The notes: a model not told the origin generated them from the sequence alone. A stretch of 52,530 bases of DNA from Clostridia bacterium (GCA_016935835.1 JAFGQE010000018.1:1-52530), one strand, 5' to 3'. Shown: positions 1 to 8,160, counted from the stretch's first letter. Numbers and translations: made by a program.

Positions 1-270
1 ATCGAAAAGGCGCTGAATGAAAGGAATTACGGACAATTGGGCCTTTGCCTGGCAAACACCTTCGAAGGAGTTGTTTTTCCTGAAAAACCCGCAATCGCCA
101 TGGCCAGGCAGGATATGCTAAAGACGAATCCGGATGCGGCATTGATGACCGGAAGCGGGTCGGCTGTATATGGAATATTTGAAAAACCGGGTAACGCTCA
201 TGCCGCTTTTAATGAACTATGCATAAAATATACCGCTTATCTGACAAAAACCACCGGGAGGCTGATTTGA
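1..270 (+). CDS. ispE: 4-diphosphocytidyl-2-C-methyl-D-erythritol kinase, C-terminal part (5' end outside window)
   Basis: This is the last 89 codons of a GHMP-superfamily kinase, open from base 1 in frame 1. IspE phosphorylates 4-CDP-2-C-methylerythritol in the cytoplasmic MEP isoprenoid pathway. The fragment shows the typical C-terminal order: a helix containing 'LANTFEGVV', a Pro-rich turn, and the glycine motif 'MTGSGSAVYGIF', which corresponds to the family's GSGPTVFG loop. The canonical Pro after GSG is Ser here. The stop codon overlaps the TTG start of acpS (TTGA), so the two genes are translationally coupled. The catalytic N-terminal half is not in the window; homoserine or mevalonate kinases share the fold but fit this tail less well. 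Confidence 0.82.
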   Translation: MEKALNERNYGQLGLCLANTFEGVVFPEKPAIAMARQDMLKTNPDAALMTGSGSAVYGIFEKPGNAHAAFNELCIKYTAYLTKTTGRLI

Positions 271-662
271 AAATAACATGCGGAACCGACATTGTTGAAA
301 TCGACAGGATAAAAAAGGCGGTTGCAAAATCATCTTCTTTCCTTGACAGGATATACAGTTCCAACGAACAGGATTACTGTCTTTCTAAAAAGGCGGGACG
401 ATTTTCCAGCCTTGCAGCGCGGTTTGCGGCCAAGGAGGCGGTGTCAAAAGCCATGGGCACCGGTCTTGGCGAAAAGGCCAGTCCGCTTGAAATCGAGGTC
501 GTCAACAATCATGCCGGAAAGCCCGGCATTGTTCTATCCGGCCGGACAAAGGAATCATTTGAACAAATGGGCGCGGTGAAAATAGAGGTCAGCCTGTCGC
601 ATGGCAGGGATTATGCCGTTGCTTTTGCCGTTATAACATATAGGGAGGATATTGATGAATAA
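267..662 (+). CDS. acpS: holo-[acyl-carrier-protein] synthase
   Basis: AcpS transfers 4'-phosphopantetheine from CoA to the serine of apo-ACP. The 131-residue product has the standard family length. The N-terminus reads 'ITCGTDIVEIDRI', and the two Mg-binding acidic residues are in their usual places: Asp8 in GTD and Glu57 in 'FAAKEAVSKAMGTG'. The C-terminal 'VSLSHGRDYAVAFAVI' strand is also typical. I chose TTG at 267 because GGGAGG lies 5 bases upstream and because it matches the family N-terminus; the frame is open further upstream but runs inside ispE. It overlaps the ispE stop by 4 bases, and its own stop overlaps the next gene. Confidence 0.93.
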   Translation: MKITCGTDIVEIDRIKKAVAKSSSFLDRIYSSNEQDYCLSKKAGRFSSLAARFAAKEAVSKAMGTGLGEKASPLEIEVVNNHAGKPGIVLSGRTKESFEQMGAVKIEVSLSHGRDYAVAFAVITYREDIDE

Positions 663-1791
663 AATCAGCTTCTTCCATTGCGCCGACACACATCTCGACT
701 CCCCGTTTTCATCCCTTTCATCAAAACCGGGGCTTCCCGCATTGAGAAGACGGCAGCTTCTTGACACTTTCATGAAAATGATTGATTTGGCCAAATCTGA
801 AAAACCCGACTTTCTTTTCATCGCCGGCGATTTATTCGAGCATGAATATGCCCGGCTTGCCACTATCTCGGCCATAGACTCGGCATTTGCGGCAATCCCC
901 GGCACAAGGGTTGTGATGATTGCGGGCAATCACGATCCCGAGGCAGCCGATTCTTTTTACCTTACATATAAATGGAGTCCCAATGTGTATTTTCTTGGGG
1001 AATCACAAGAAAGCATTTTCTTTGAAGATAAAAACACCGAGGTATTCGGGCTTGGCTGGGGACCCGGCTACGGCCAGAAGGACCGGCTTGAAACAATGGT
1101 CCCCGATAGAGGCAGGATCAACATTCTTTTGTTCCATGGCGATATCGACCTTGATATAGGAGTCCGCGACTATAACTCCGTCCCGGCCGCCGTCCTAAAG
1201 GCCGGGGGGTTTGATTATGTGGCCGCGGGGCACAACCACAGGCTTCGCGAATCAATGGGAAACGGCCTTATATTCAACCCGGGCAGCCTTGAGCCACTTG
1301 GTTTCGACGAACCCGGCAAACATGGTTATTTTACCGGGGAAGCGGGTGTTTCCCAGGCTCCCGTGGTAAAGTTCATGGAAATCTCAAGGACAATGTATGA
1401 AACACTCGAATTCGACATAACCGGACTGTCATCCGACAACGAGGTCATTGAAGGCCTGAAAAACAAGGCATCAGGCACCGATGTTTTGTACCGTATAATC
1501 CTCAGGGGCAAAAGACCCGTGGATTATTATCCTTCTGTTTCCCTTTTGGAAAGCGGTCTTGCCAAATCAATTCTATTTGCCCGCATCGTCGACGAATCGT
1601 CCGCAGACATTGCTTTGGAAGATCTTTCTGTGATGAAAGGCCTCAAAGGCGCCTTTGTTCGCAATATTCTCGGGAAAATTGAAAAGGCGGGCTCCGACGA
1701 TGAACGGATACTGCTTGAGAAAGCCCTCCACTATGGGCTGGAGGCCATTGACAACGGGAAAATTGAAACAGCGGGAGGTGAGATTCTTTGA
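655..1791 (+). CDS. yhaO: metallophosphoesterase, DNA repair exonuclease subunit (YhaO/SbcD type)
   Basis: A calcineurin-fold metallophosphoesterase of 378 residues, expected to be the nuclease partner of the ATPase encoded next. All metal-binding motifs are visible in order: 'HCADTHLDS' near residues 8-16, 'IAGDLFEHE', 'MIAGNHDPE', 'LLFHGDID' and 'VAAGHNHRL'. This order and the N-terminal DTHLDSPF signature fit the YhaO/SbcD class of Mn-dependent exonucleases. ATG at 655 is preferred over the adjacent TTG at 652 because GGGAGG at 643-648 is then 6 bases away. The gene overlaps acpS by 8 bases and yhaN by 4 bases, which implies one transcript. The pairing with an SMC-like ATPase indicates a double-strand break processing complex; the actual substrate is inferred. 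Confidence 0.88.
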   Translation: MNKISFFHCADTHLDSPFSSLSSKPGLPALRRRQLLDTFMKMIDLAKSEKPDFLFIAGDLFEHEYARLATISAIDSAFAAIPGTRVVMIAGNHDPEAADSFYLTYKWSPNVYFLGESQESIFFEDKNTEVFGLGWGPGYGQKDRLETMVPDRGRINILLFHGDIDLDIGVRDYNSVPAAVLKAGGFDYVAAGHNHRLRESMGNGLIFNPGSLEPLGFDEPGKHGYFTGEAGVSQAPVVKFMEISRTMYETLEFDITGLSSDNEVIEGLKNKASGTDVLYRIILRGKRPVDYYPSVSLLESGLAKSILFARIVDESSADIALEDLSVMKGLKGAFVRNILGKIEKAGSDDERILLEKALHYGLEAIDNGKIETAGGEIL

Positions 1792-3893
1792 AAATCAAAG
1801 GAATGCACCTTAAGGGATTTGGAAAATTCGTTGATACGCGGTTTTATTTCCAGGAAGGATTCAACCTGGTATTCGGGAAAAACGAAGCCGGCAAATCCAC
1901 CCTCCAGTCTTTTATCAAAGCCATGCTCTTTGGGCTTGACAGAAACACGCTTGATACAGAGGACCGGCCTTCCGACTCGAGGAAATACAATCCCTGGGCT
2001 TCGGATGAATTCGGCGGAAGCATGGAAATTCTGCTGTCCAAAGGGGAAACGCTGCGATTGGAACAGGATTTCACGAATAGGCAAACCAACGTTTATGATG
2101 ATAATCTGCGCAACATAACTTCCAGTTATCCCTATTCTACAAGGGGCGGCCTTAGGTTCGGCGAAACAATACTCGGCATGGACAGGGAATGTTTTGAAAA
2201 CAGCGCCTTTATAAGGCAAGGCGGGACCGTTGTTCTGAAAAACGAAAGAAAAAACCTTATCGAAAGACTTATGAACCTTTCACAGACCGGCAGCGAGGAC
2301 TCTTCCGCGGCAGACACTCTGAGAGCTCTCGGGGAAGCCAAAAAGTCCCTTGGGAACGACCGCACGCAGAACAGGCCCTACAACATGGCGAAGAAGGACC
2401 TTGCGAATCTTGAAAACGCCTTGGAAAAAGCCCGCAAAAAACATGCCGGGATGGCAGGACACCTTGAGCGGAAAAGCTATCTCGAAGATAAACTTGCCGA
2501 ATTGAAGAAAAAGGTTGACGAGGCCAATATGGCCGAAACGGCCCGGGACCTTTTCAAGCAGCGCTCACAATTGCTCCTGGCATTGGAACAACAGCTAGAA
2601 TCAAACAAGGAAATTGACGCCCTTAGCCGCGAAATATATGATTTACAAACAAAAATTTCGGATTATGGCCTTCCCTCCGGGGTTGCTGAAAGCGATATAA
2701 TGTCGCATATAAGAAAGGCGGCGGCTTCAAGGGAAAAACTCAATATGGTCGGCGGCATTGACCCTGAAATAGAATCCGTCAAATTGGCCGGGCTGAAAAA
2801 AAGAAGGGGGATCCTGAAGATTCTTTGTTACATTGGAATCACTGTTTCAGCCGCGGCGGCTTTCATTTTTCATCCTTTGATTTTTACGGCGACAGGGCTC
2901 CTTACCCTGTTGCTTGCATTTCTCTATTTTAAAAAGCCATCGCATACCCAGGCCGAACTTGATGAAAAGATCCGTATCAAAAACGATTGTTCGCGGGAGC
3001 TTATAATGATAAACGCCTTCATCGAATCCGCCGGCGGCAAGCATGCGGATTCTTTCGGAGAAGCAGAACTTACATTGAACTCCCTTTTTGAGAAGTTGAA
3101 TTCCATTTCCAGGCTCAGGAATCTGATTGAAATCAAGGATGCCCGAAAATCCGATGCAGGGAAAGCAAGAAATGCCCTGGAGGTCAGATTCGGGCCCGTT
3201 TCAATCATTGAGCAACAGTTGGAAAATCTTGATAAGAAGATTGAATCCGCCGGGTTTGAAGAGTCCGCCCTTCCCTCTTCTTCCGATTCGGAACACTACC
3301 GCACCTCCTATGCCGAACTGGAACGTGAACTTGCGGGAATCAATTTTTATCTGAGGGAATCGCTTCATGGCAACGACTCTCCCGCTGAAGAGGAGGAAGC
3401 CCTGGCGCAATGCTCCGAAAGGTTGAAAAACATAGAAGCGGAGAAGCGGGCGATCGAGCTTGCCGAAAATGCGGTGGCCGAGTCCGCCCTCGAACTCCAA
3501 AAAAGCATCCTTCCGAAAATAAGCGGGGAAATGGAATCCCTTCTTGAAAAAATAACCGGTGGAACCCATGCGAATCTTCGGGTGGGAAGCGACATGACGG
3601 TCAATTCCATTGACCTTGCGAATGTCCGGTCAATCTGGGATTTCAGCGACGGAACGGTTGACCAAATGTACTTTTCCCTTAGAGTCGCCGCCGCCCGCGC
3701 CTTTTCAGAAAAGGAGCCGGTTCCGCTGATAATCGATGAGCCTTTCGCTTTTTACGACGAGGAAAGAATAAGGAATGCATTTGAGTTGCTCTCAAGGTTA
3801 TCAGGGGATTTACAAATAATCCTCTTCACCTGCAAGGAAAAGGAGCTTGAGCTCGCATCCGGCCTAAACGATATAAACATTATAAGGATTTGA
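1788..3893 (+). CDS. yhaN: SbcC/RecF-like AAA ATPase with central membrane hairpin (YhaN type)
   Basis: A 701-residue SMC/Rad50-like ATPase paired with the preceding nuclease. The Walker A motif GKNEAGKS is at residues 30-37. A predicted coiled coil follows, then two adjacent hydrophobic segments at about 342-382, then a second coiled coil. A signature-like stretch 'DGTVDQMYFSLRVA' and Walker B 'PLIIDEPFAFYDEE' (from about residue 646) close the protein. The hydrophobic hairpin where Rad50 carries its zinc hook is characteristic of YhaN rather than SbcC, and suggests membrane anchoring of the coiled-coil tip. TTG at 1788 is chosen because GGGAGGTG (1772-1779) precedes it and the N-terminus 'MKIKGMHLKGFGKF' is typical. 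The 3' end overlaps the convergent dnaD-like gene by 14 bases. Confidence 0.87.
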   Translation: MKIKGMHLKGFGKFVDTRFYFQEGFNLVFGKNEAGKSTLQSFIKAMLFGLDRNTLDTEDRPSDSRKYNPWASDEFGGSMEILLSKGETLRLEQDFTNRQTNVYDDNLRNITSSYPYSTRGGLRFGETILGMDRECFENSAFIRQGGTVVLKNERKNLIERLMNLSQTGSEDSSAADTLRALGEAKKSLGNDRTQNRPYNMAKKDLANLENALEKARKKHAGMAGHLERKSYLEDKLAELKKKVDEANMAETARDLFKQRSQLLLALEQQLESNKEIDALSREIYDLQTKISDYGLPSGVAESDIMSHIRKAAASREKLNMVGGIDPEIESVKLAGLKKRRGILKILCYIGITVSAAAAFIFHPLIFTATGLLTLLLAFLYFKKPSHTQAELDEKIRIKNDCSRELIMINAFIESAGGKHADSFGEAELTLNSLFEKLNSISRLRNLIEIKDARKSDAGKARNALEVRFGPVSIIEQQLENLDKKIESAGFEESALPSSSDSEHYRTSYAELERELAGINFYLRESLHGNDSPAEEEEALAQCSERLKNIEAEKRAIELAENAVAESALELQKSILPKISGEMESLLEKITGGTHANLRVGSDMTVNSIDLANVRSIWDFSDGTVDQMYFSLRVAAARAFSEKEPVPLIIDEPFAFYDEERIRNAFELLSRLSGDLQIILFTCKEKELELASGLNDINIIRI

Positions 3894-5115
3894 TTTGCCT
3901 GATAAGTTCCTTGCGGCAATTGCAGCTGCTGCCATCGGGCAGCACGCCCGTATCCGAGCATTCGTTGCAGTTGTATGCCGGTTCGAGATAATTCCGTGGG
4001 AATCCGTTTTCGACAATAAGCCTTTCCGCCATATCCTTCATGATGTCTATTTGCGAAAAAGCATCCTGCTTGTCATTTTTTTTCATTGACAATGAATCTA
4101 TGCTCAGGTTCGCAATGTCCAAAAGCAGTTTCTGTATTTCAGGAGCCTTCAGAAAGACCTCTGATTTTCTTTTTTCCATCAACTGTTCATTATTCGTCTT
4201 CAGTTGTTCATAATGCTCCCGCACCTTCTTCTTCAGCATTACATCGTCGATTCCGCCTTCTGTCTTTGCCTGGGCATATCTGGCGGCTTCGCCTTCTATC
4301 TGGCTTTTTGTCCTCAGTCCCTTCTTGTTCCAGTCGGTGAGGATCTTGTGAAAATATTCAAGGTTGGGGCTTGATATCTTAACCGAATTCTTTAGGGCCA
4401 GCTCGATTATGTCCATTCCATATCCGTAATCGTCGACCCACTTCTTTATGTACCTTTCTTCATATTCGGTGAAAGGAGCCCTTCTTTTAAGTTTTTTTGC
4501 GATTATGGCGGAAACATCCTTCATCTTTTTATATTTCAAAAAATACTCGTCAAGGTCAAAGCTGTTTTTAATGCCGGCGTCAGACCAGTTCTTTGCAACC
4601 GCATTAACATAAGAATATTTGAGCAATCCCCTCTCGCTGCAATAATTGAAGAGGGAATACATGACGTCGTCTTCAAATTTATATAGGTTGAACCACATTT
4701 CTATGTTCGTGTACCACGATATCGGCATTATCCCCTGGAAAAAGCTCTTGCTTATGGTCGACATTATGTTTTTCTTGGCATCAAGATCCATTTCTCCCCG
4801 AACCGAACGCGGCTTGTAAAGTTTTGTGATTTCCTTGTCCTTTATATCGACAAGAAAATAACCCTTGCCTTTCTTTTGAAACAGCCCTTTTTCAAGCAAT
4901 TCGTCAAAAATCACCATTATCTCGTTTTCGGAAATACCGAATGTCTTGGCGAACTGGATTTCGGAAATCTTTTTTCTGTGATTTGATAAAAACAGGCAGT
5001 ATAAATATACCTTGACCTGAACACCCGTCATTTCAGGCAGATATTCGCTGATGAAAATATCCGGAACGGGGGTGTCAGAATATAAAAATGCTTTTGAGTC
5101 TTCAAATATATACAT
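3880..5115 (-). CDS. dnaD: DnaD-domain replication protein fused to a DnaI/DnaC-like N-terminal zinc domain
   Basis: A 411-residue protein of primosome type. Residues about 10-100 form a winged-helix region. Two DnaD (DnaB_2-type) helical modules follow at about 125-185 and 210-270; the second has 'KWVDDYGYGMDIIELAL'. Charged helix occupies about 285-320. The last 90 residues do not look like DnaD. They match the N-terminal domain of the helicase loader DnaI/DnaC: 'APEIQKLLLDIANLSID', then 'GFPRNYLEPAYNC', then four cysteines (383, 386, 398, 400) around DTG. The chain stops where the AAA+ ATPase domain of DnaC would begin. The ATG is preceded by AGGAAA. A minus-strand -10 (ATTATA on plus, 5142-5147) with a weak -35 lies upstream. 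The fusion boundary and loss of the ATPase part are inferred from motif recall, not from a search. Confidence 0.8.
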   Translation of the reverse strand: MYIFEDSKAFLYSDTPVPDIFISEYLPEMTGVQVKVYLYCLFLSNHRKKISEIQFAKTFGISENEIMVIFDELLEKGLFQKKGKGYFLVDIKDKEITKLYKPRSVRGEMDLDAKKNIMSTISKSFFQGIMPISWYTNIEMWFNLYKFEDDVMYSLFNYCSERGLLKYSYVNAVAKNWSDAGIKNSFDLDEYFLKYKKMKDVSAIIAKKLKRRAPFTEYEERYIKKWVDDYGYGMDIIELALKNSVKISSPNLEYFHKILTDWNKKGLRTKSQIEGEAARYAQAKTEGGIDDVMLKKKVREHYEQLKTNNEQLMEKRKSEVFLKAPEIQKLLLDIANLSIDSLSMKKNDKQDAFSQIDIMKDMAERLIVENGFPRNYLEPAYNCNECSDTGVLPDGSSCNCRKELIRQIKSL

Positions 5116-5202
5116 GTTAATTTCCTGCGGCCAGTGTTCACATTATATATAAATAAAACGAATGCGTAAAGCGGAATCTGGTCAATCTTTCAAAATGGGC
5201 AT

Positions 5203-5231
5203 TTGAATGCTTTCCCTTGCGATGGTATAAT
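5203..5231 (+). promoter_or_regulatory. sigma-A promoter with extended -10 for the DUF362 gene
   Basis: TTGAAT (5203-5208), a 17-base spacer and TATAAT (5226-5231) preceded by TGG, which makes an extended -10. It lies 30 bases before the ATG of the DUF362 gene, with GGAGG between. Confidence 0.72.
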
Positions 5232-5260
5232 TTTGAAAAATACAGTTTCCGGAGGGTTTT

Positions 5261-6355
5261 ATGCCGTCAAAAGTATTGTTCGCACCTGTTGCGTTCGCAA
5301 AATTTGAAAAGAGCCAGACTCTTCCGGCAAAATTTGAGCGCCTTCTCGATCAAACAGGCCTGGAAAAGATAGTTGGCGGAAAGAAAACGGCCGTCAAGAT
5401 GCATCTGGGCGACGGCTTGTCATACAGTACGATAGCCCCTGTTTTTGTCCGCACCCTGGTTAGGAAATTGCAAGGATGGGGGGCCAGGTGTTTTATCGCC
5501 GACCATGACGTAATAAACAGAAAGCCTGATGAAAGAGGTTATACCGAGTCAATCCTCGGGTGTCCGATTGTTGATGCCTGTGGAATGACCGGAAATTATA
5601 TGTATGAAAAAAAGGTATCCTACAAGTCCTTCGAGGTCATGGATGTGGCCGGGGAAATCCATGACGCGGATGTCCTGATTGATTTTTCACATGTAAAAGG
5701 CCACGGGGGCTGCGGATACGGGGGCGCCTGCAAGAACATCGCCATGGGGTGCGTCTCGCACCGGACGCGCCGCGGGATACACGGTCTCGAGGGCGGATTG
5801 GAATGGGACAAGGAGAAATGCATTCATTGCAATCAGTGCATAGAAAGCTGCAACCATAATGCGAATGAATTTACAGCTGATGGCATATACAGTGTTTTTT
5901 ACCATAATTGCACCTATTGCGGACATTGCGTCAAGATGTGTCCCACGGGAGCCATCACAACAACAGGCCTTGGAAATCAATATGAAGCTTTTCAGGAGGG
6001 GATGGCTCTTTCGACAAAGGGCGTCCTGGAAACCTTTGCCCCAGGCCATGTGTATTATATAAATGTCCTGACCCAGATAACCGCGCTTTGCGATTGCTGG
6101 GGCCTTACTACGCCGTCGCTGGTTCCCGATATCGGAATCATGGCATCTGATGATATAGTGGCAGTCGAATCAGCCTGTCTTGATGCAATAAAAGCCGATG
6201 ACCTTATTCCCGTTGGCCTTCCTCTTGGAATAGAGCTAAAGGGCGAGGGGCACCTGTTCGAGAGAATCCATGGCAAAAATCCATTTGTTCAGCTTGAGGC
6301 CCTTGAACGGCACGGACTTGGCACAAGGAATTATGAATTGATTACGATTGATTGA
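5261..6355 (+). CDS. DUF362 domain protein with two 4Fe-4S clusters
   Basis: A 364-residue cytoplasmic iron-sulfur protein of the DUF362 family, whose reaction is not established. The N-terminal part contains 'AVKMHLGDG' and 'VDACGM', and a central glycine/cysteine-rich stretch 'GHGGCGYGGACKNIAMGC' is typical of DUF362. An inserted bacterial ferredoxin module carries two clusters: CIHCNQCIESC, then CTYCGHCVKMCPTGA. The C-terminus ('DIGIMASDDIVAVESACLDAI') is the usual DUF362 ending. The strong Shine-Dalgarno (GGAGGG) sets the start. It stands alone behind its own promoter and faces the minus-strand lipoprotein gene, so context gives no pathway. Likely a redox or electron-transfer protein, by inference from the clusters. 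Confidence 0.85.
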   Translation: MPSKVLFAPVAFAKFEKSQTLPAKFERLLDQTGLEKIVGGKKTAVKMHLGDGLSYSTIAPVFVRTLVRKLQGWGARCFIADHDVINRKPDERGYTESILGCPIVDACGMTGNYMYEKKVSYKSFEVMDVAGEIHDADVLIDFSHVKGHGGCGYGGACKNIAMGCVSHRTRRGIHGLEGGLEWDKEKCIHCNQCIESCNHNANEFTADGIYSVFYHNCTYCGHCVKMCPTGAITTTGLGNQYEAFQEGMALSTKGVLETFAPGHVYYINVLTQITALCDCWGLTTPSLVPDIGIMASDDIVAVESACLDAIKADDLIPVGLPLGIELKGEGHLFERIHGKNPFVQLEALERHGLGTRNYELITID

Positions 6356-6408
6356 TTCCATGCGCATACCGGCCGCAAAAAAGTTTTACAGCCAAAATAT
6401 GGAAGAGA

Positions 6409-6422
6409 ATCTTTCGAAAGAT
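6409..6422. repeat. 14-bp perfect palindrome between convergent genes
   Basis: ATCTTTCGAAAGAT is self-complementary and lies in the 124-bp gap between the DUF362 gene and the minus-strand lipoprotein gene. It could form a short hairpin, but no clear T-tract follows on either strand, so a terminator role is only possible. Confidence 0.3.
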
Positions 6423-6479
6423 CATATGAAGCCTTGCAGCTTTTTGAACCTCATCCCGGCTGCATAGGCCTTATATAAA

Positions 6480-6956
6480 TCATTGCACCGGGAACAGCTG
6501 TATGTTGCCTCCTCCGACCGGGCCTTCGTTTTCGTACAGCAACTGCTGCTCTTCATCAGTGATATAAATAGAAATGCAGTCATCGGTTGAAGGCTCGCCC
6601 AGATCGGTTGCAGTCACTGAGAAAAACGCCGGTTCGCCGTCAAATACACATTCTCCCCCGAAGGTTCCCCCGCTTTCCGAAGAATAGGCTCCCGTAATCT
6701 CGCCCTTGATCCGAATTCCGTTTGCATGGTCATTGTATACGAAATTTCCCCGGGTATCCCAGGATACGGGTTCCTCGTCGACATACTCAATGTTTATACA
6801 TTCAACGGTAAACCCGAAGGTCGCCTTGCCCTCTCCGCCGGCCGCAAGAAGCCATCCCCCGCCCCTGACGGTAACGGGAGTGTACTCCACGCACCCGGAT
6901 AACACTGCCGCTGAAAAAACCAGCAGAACAGCCATTGCCAATATTTTTCTTTTCAT
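6480..6956 (-). CDS. small secreted lipoprotein with a beta-rich 'post-COAP-1'-like domain
   Basis: A 158-residue protein with a type II signal peptide: KRK, a hydrophobic core, and lipobox LSGC with Cys22 as the lipidated residue. The mature part has 'GGGWLLAAGGEGKATFGF', 'NFVYNDHANGIRIKGEI' and ends in 'GGGNIQLF'. This succession (GGGW, KATFGF, YNDH, GEPS, GGNI) resembles a widespread extracellular beta domain that I recall being named post-COAP-1; its function is unknown. It is probably anchored to the outer face of the membrane. GGAGGAAG precedes the ATG on the minus strand. It is monocistronic, with its own promoter about 220 bases upstream. Confidence 0.75.
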   Translation of the reverse strand: MKRKILAMAVLLVFSAAVLSGCVEYTPVTVRGGGWLLAAGGEGKATFGFTVECINIEYVDEEPVSWDTRGNFVYNDHANGIRIKGEITGAYSSESGGTFGGECVFDGEPAFFSVTATDLGEPSTDDCISIYITDEEQQLLYENEGPVGGGNIQLFPVQ

Positions 6957-7176
6957 TTCGCTTCCTCCTTGTTTGCCGGCCGGCGGTACTGAAAGGAAGG
7001 CATATGAATATCCATGCTGCCGCCAGGTTTAAAATCATGCCTCCGGGTTGGGCTTTGGGTAAGGCAATATATTCCGGCTGTTCCCGTGCTTTGCAAGAAA
7101 TCGGATTGTTCGGATGACAGGCACGCCATGCACCCAATCCATAAACCGGCCGCCCGACCGGTATTTTTGTATCTTG
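6957..7176 (-). other. long 5' leader of the lipoprotein gene, unassigned
   Basis: About 210 bases of transcribed leader separate the minus-strand promoter at 7177-7205 from the lipoprotein ATG. It is GC-rich and has several complementary segments (for example CCGGTCGGGCGGCCGG just after the start of transcription). I compared it by eye with the conserved cores of the T-box, cobalamin, SAM, c-di-GMP, lysine and Moco riboswitches and saw no match. It may be a structured leader of unknown type, or simply untranslated spacer. Confidence 0.3.
7004..7117 (+). CDS. possible 37-codon small ORF antisense to the lipoprotein leader
   Basis: ATG at 7004 follows GAAAGGAAGG (6991-7000) and reads 37 codons to TGA. 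The peptide begins 'MNIHAAARFKIMPPGW' and is neither clearly hydrophobic nor a known family. Its support is only the Shine-Dalgarno-like sequence. It lies opposite the transcribed leader of the minus-strand lipoprotein gene, and no plus-strand promoter was seen, so it may well be chance. Confidence 0.18.
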   Translation: MNIHAAARFKIMPPGWALGKAIYSGCSRALQEIGLFG

Positions 7177-7205
7177 ATTATACTCTCCTGAAATGACTTT
7201 TTCAA
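7177..7205 (-). promoter_or_regulatory. sigma-A promoter for the lipoprotein gene
   Basis: On the minus strand TTGAAA (plus 7200-7205), a 17-base spacer and TATAAT (plus 7177-7182) give a near-consensus promoter pointing to the lipoprotein gene at 6956. Confidence 0.7.
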
Positions 7206-7233
7206 TTCACGTCAGCCGGTGGCGTCTTTTCCC

Positions 7234-7289
7234 AAACCCCGGCTTATACGGTTTGAAAGCTAAACCCCGGCTTGTACGGTTTGAAAGCT
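7234..7289. repeat. perfectly adjacent 28-bp tandem repeat (two copies)
   Basis: Copies at 7234-7261 and 7262-7289 differ at one base (A/G). Each copy contains an inverted AAACC...GGTTT pair, so each can fold into a small hairpin. It sits just downstream of the stop of the minus-strand isomerase gene and upstream of the lipoprotein promoter, so it may act as a pair of weak terminators for the isomerase transcript. The origin looks like a recent duplication. Confidence 0.7.
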
Positions 7290-7307
7290 TTTTTAATAGT
7301 GTGACGG

Positions 7308-8156
7308 TCAATGCCCTTTTCCCGGATAGAGTCGGTTTATAAACCCAATGCTTCTTTCCACATTATTATCTTCAAATGCCAGCAGCATATCCTCATTCAT
7401 GTTTTTTCTTTCGGGTGAACATATCTCGAGTGTCAGCCTGAGAGCCGGGTTTTTTGACATCAGCAGGTCTATAATATTTTTCAGGGGAAGCCTTCCGTCT
7501 CCAAGCGCGCAGAAATGGAATTCCCCGTCAGGGGAAGCAAATGGATTTGCATCGGAATATTTCGAAACCGCGCACACATCCTTAAGGTGAGTGCAAATCA
7601 CCCGGTCCCCAAGGATATCAATGGCATGAAGGGGGTCTTCGCCGGTAAATGCAAAGTTTCCGCTGTCATAGCATATTCCCAGGTTGCCGCTGATTGAAAT
7701 AAGTTCAGCCAGGTCCTCGATAAAAAGATCTCCGTGGTTTTCCAATGCAAGCATTATGCCGTGCGATGCCGCCATTTCGGCCGGCGCCTCAAGCTCTTTC
7801 TTTATTGCTTTCGTTCTTTTCGCGGTTGCGGCACGCCCTTCCATACAGGATCCCCCCGCAAATGTCCGGAGTATCTTCACCTTCATTTTGGCGGCTGCCA
7901 GAATAAACGGCCCAAGCTCGGTCAACGAAGTCCCGCATGCGCCAAGTTCAATATACATGCCGTTTTCAATCGCAAATTCAAGGACCCATCCCGCATCTTT
8001 ATTGATGTCGATATGATAGGGGTCGATGTGAAGCCCGTCCATGTCAAGTTGCTTCGACCTATGGCAGTACCACCTGATATCGCAAGGGTTCCGTGGTTTG
8101 TAGCCATGCCTTCCGAATCTCATGTGATAACTGAATGTGTCTATCGCAAGCTGCAT
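7308..8156 (-). CDS. sugar phosphate isomerase/epimerase (xylose isomerase-like TIM barrel)
   Basis: A 282-residue member of the AP-endonuclease-2/xylose isomerase-like TIM-barrel superfamily. The sequence opens with 'MQLAIDTFSYH', has a 'DGLHIDPYHI' strand, the metal-ligand segment 'ALENHGDLF', 'GICYDSGNFAF', then 'HLKDV' and ends with 'RLTLEICSPE'. Such proteins isomerise, epimerise or dehydrate sugars and inositols using divalent metal; the exact reaction cannot be read from sequence. ATG at 8156 is chosen over 8174 because GGAG lies 7 bases upstream and this avoids overlap with the dehydrogenase gene, whose stop is 4 bases away. It is co-transcribed with that dehydrogenase and divergent from a TRAP transporter, so a catabolic role on the imported compound is likely. 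Confidence 0.85.
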   Translation of the reverse strand: MQLAIDTFSYHMRFGRHGYKPRNPCDIRWYCHRSKQLDMDGLHIDPYHIDINKDAGWVLEFAIENGMYIELGACGTSLTELGPFILAAAKMKVKILRTFAGGSCMEGRAATAKRTKAIKKELEAPAEMAASHGIMLALENHGDLFIEDLAELISISGNLGICYDSGNFAFTGEDPLHAIDILGDRVICTHLKDVCAVSKYSDANPFASPDGEFHFCALGDGRLPLKNIIDLLMSKNPALRLTLEICSPERKNMNEDMLLAFEDNNVERSIGFINRLYPGKGH

Positions 8157-8160
8157 TGAA

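Noticed and set aside
6957-7176. Known riboswitch class in the lipoprotein leader
   Set aside because: No match by eye to the conserved cores of T-box, SAM, cobalamin, lysine, c-di-GMP or Moco riboswitches; a covariance-model search would be decisive.
7234-7289. Possible CRISPR array
   Set aside because: The two units are directly adjacent with no spacers, and no cas gene is present.
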